Both the position numbers and the translations under genes were made by a program. The notes under the pieces were generated by a model. That model worked only from the letters and a program-made list of their open reading frames with translations. It was not told where the DNA came from and searched no databases. From positions 868,001-932,000 of the forward strand of contig CAVYWD010000002.1 of assembly GCA_963772225.1 (NCBI GenBank): 64,000 nt of DNA. Direction: 5' to 3'. This document shows, in pieces, positions 62,645-64,000 of this stretch (within the stretch, counting starts at the first letter, position 1; every line of letters begins with the position of its first letter). This DNA comes from CAVYWD01 sp963772225 (lineage in GTDB: Bacteria; Myxococcota; Myxococcia; Myxococcales; UBA5297).

Positions 62645-64000
62645 TTGGCACGCCAGTGCACGACGCCGACCCGACTAGCCTTTCTCGGGGTCGAGCAGGT
62701 GCTCTCGGGAAAGACCTACCTGGGCCGAGCCTTCGTCGTCGACGCCTGGTACATCACCGCCTACGGCCCCCTCACCGACTCCGACGGCGCGGTCGTCGGC
62801 ATGCTGTTCGTGGGCGTGCGGCAGGACCGCCTGGAGGGGCTCAAGAAAGCCATCGAGTCGATCGCCGTCGGAAAGTCCGGCTACGTCTGGGTCCTGGGCG
62901 CGCACGGCCCGCAGCGCGGCATGTACATCGTCTCGCAAGCGGGGCGCCGGGACGGCGAGAGCGTCTTCGACGTGAAGGACGCCGACGGCGACCTCGTCAT
63001 CCAGCGACTGCTGCAGGCAGGGCTCGGAACGGCCGACGGTGGCATCGCGCACGCGCGCTACCGCTGGCTCAACCCGGGCGAGGTCGAGCCTCGCGTCAAG
63101 ATCGCCGCCATCACCTACTTCGAGCCGTGGGACTGGGTCATCGGAGCCGGCGCCTACGAGGACGACTTCAACGCGACCATGACCGCGGCGAGCGAGGGCC
63201 TCAACCGCACCCTGGACGCGCTCACCGCGCCCATGATGACGGCCGCGCAGACGGTCGAGCGCATCGCCAAGGGAGACGTGCCTGCGCCCATCGACGCCGA
63301 GTACCGCGGCGACTTCACGCGCTCAAGAACAACCTGAACGCCTGCATCGGCGCGGTGAACCGCCTGGTGGACGACGCCGCGGCGCTCAGCCAGGCGGCGG
63401 TGGAGGGCAAGCTCACCACCCGTGCCGACGCCTCGCTGCACGAGGGCGACTTCCGACGCATCATCGAGGGCGTCAACGCGGCCCTCGACGCGCTCACCGC
63501 GCCCATGCGCGAGGCGGCCGACCTGGTGCGCCGCATCTCGGTGGGCGACATCCCCGAGGTCATTCACGCCGAGTACCGCGGCGACTTCAACACCCTCAAC
63601 AACCTGAACAAGTGCATCGGCGCGGTGAACCGGCTGGTGGACGACGCCGCGAGCTTGAGCCGCGCCGCGGTGAACGGCGAGCTCGAGAAGCGCGCGAGCC
63701 CCGAGCGGCACCACGGCGACTTCCGGCGGATCATCGAGGGGGTGAACGCCACGCTCGACGCGCTCACCGCGCCCATGAAGACGGCCGCCGACGTCGTGCG
63801 CCAAATCTCGGAGGGGGACGTCCCCGAGCCCATCACGGCCGAGTACCGCGGCGACTTCAACCTGCTGAAGCAGAACCTCAACGTCTGCATCGGCGCGGTC
63901 AAGCGGCTGGTCGCCGACGCGAAGAGCCTGGCCGAGGCGGCCCAGCGGGGCGACCTCTCCCAGCGCGCGGACGCCGAGGCGCATCAGGGCGACTTCGCGC
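62645..64000 (+). pseudogene. Truncated, frameshifted Cache / poly-HAMP sensor (runs off right edge)
   Basis: From about codon 15 the sequence is a Cache_3/Cache_2-type sensor, but only its second half (VLSGKTYLGRAFVVDAWYIT, VVGMLFVGVRQD, WVLGAHGPQRGMYIVS); the N-terminal helix and first half are absent. Poly-HAMP units follow, each with a EYRGDF signature (near 63299, 63571, 63841) and GxVNRLVDDAA. At about 63317 one base seems lost in TTCACG (TTCAACG at the other copies), moving coding to another frame that stays open to the right edge. The spacing of repeats (272, then 270) supports one missing base. Output domain is off the window: methyl-accepting or kinase. TTG 62645 is a poor start. 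Confidence 0.7.
63215..64000 (+). repeat. Tandem HAMP-encoding repeat, about 270 bases per unit
   Basis: Three successive units begin with GACGCGCTCACC at 63215, 63487 and 63757, giving periods of 272 and 270 bases. Each encodes a HAMP pair of about 90 residues with the EYRGDF and IGAVN motifs. The third unit continues beyond the window edge. The 272 spacing is one short of a multiple of three, pointing to a single-base deletion in the first unit. Confidence 0.85.

Noticed and set aside
62644..62662. TTGGCACG followed by TGCA, resembling a sigma-54 promoter
   Set aside because: The GG to GC distance is one base too short, and spacing is strict for this class. It also overlaps the questionable start of the truncated receptor.

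Overview
The window is GC-rich DNA (estimated near 70% G+C, not counted) from what looks like a member of the Myxococcota, or a close deltaproteobacterial relative. The evidence is the gene families: a PilZ protein of the Myxococcus paralogous type, FHA proteins with zinc ribbons, Hanks-type Ser/Thr kinases, Roadblock/LC7 proteins, a PATAN/DUF4388 protein and many lipoproteins. No rRNA, tRNA, CRISPR array, transposase or integrase was seen, so this reads as ordinary chromosome rather than a mobile element.

Layout. 1-16 kb: the start of a CoA-transferase, a glycosyltransferase, a thioredoxin-fold DUF255 protein, a PilZ protein, a membrane peptidase-like TPR protein, coaE, an SDR reductase, recJ with a convergent YHS gene, an Ord-like diamino-acid dehydrogenase, a two-gene hotdog dehydratase and two exported proteins. 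16-24.6 kb: two head-to-head lysine 2,3-aminomutase homologues (one frameshifted), ridA, relA/spoT, an FHA protein and a convergent Ser/Thr kinase. 24.8-33.8 kb: a sensor kinase (frameshifted), a sigma-54 response regulator and a CzcCBA-type metal efflux operon, with a candidate sigma-54 promoter between regulator and operon. 33.8-45 kb: a decayed gene, a BON-SRPBCC membrane protein, a second FHA protein, a sialate O-acetylesterase-like protein, an OB-fold lipoprotein, lepB-lepA and holB-holA. 44.8-55.4 kb: an M48 lipoprotein, DUF2127, an ODP-type MBL protein, an HAE1-type RND pump with adaptor, kce plus thiolase, a CPXCG protein and a second, extended lepB. 55.6-64 kb: a signalling island with three Roadblock-type proteins, a kinase fused to a P-loop domain (frameshifted), a HAMP membrane protein, a secreted sensor domain and a Cache/poly-HAMP receptor that runs off the right edge.

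Two themes stand out. First, enzymes typical of anaerobic lysine/ornithine breakdown (lysine 2,3-aminomutase, Ord-like dehydrogenase, Kce, thiolase, CoA-transferase, RidA) are scattered over about 54 kb; the cobalamin aminomutase and 3-aminobutyryl-CoA lyase were not seen. Second, the last 8 kb is a dense signal-transduction cluster with repeated Roadblock and sensor modules.

Four genes carry single-base frameshifts while both reading frames around the shift still encode conserved protein. That pattern fits assembly indels at least as well as true pseudogenes, and is flagged at each entry. In the poly-HAMP gene the repeat period itself (272 instead of 273 bases) shows the missing base.
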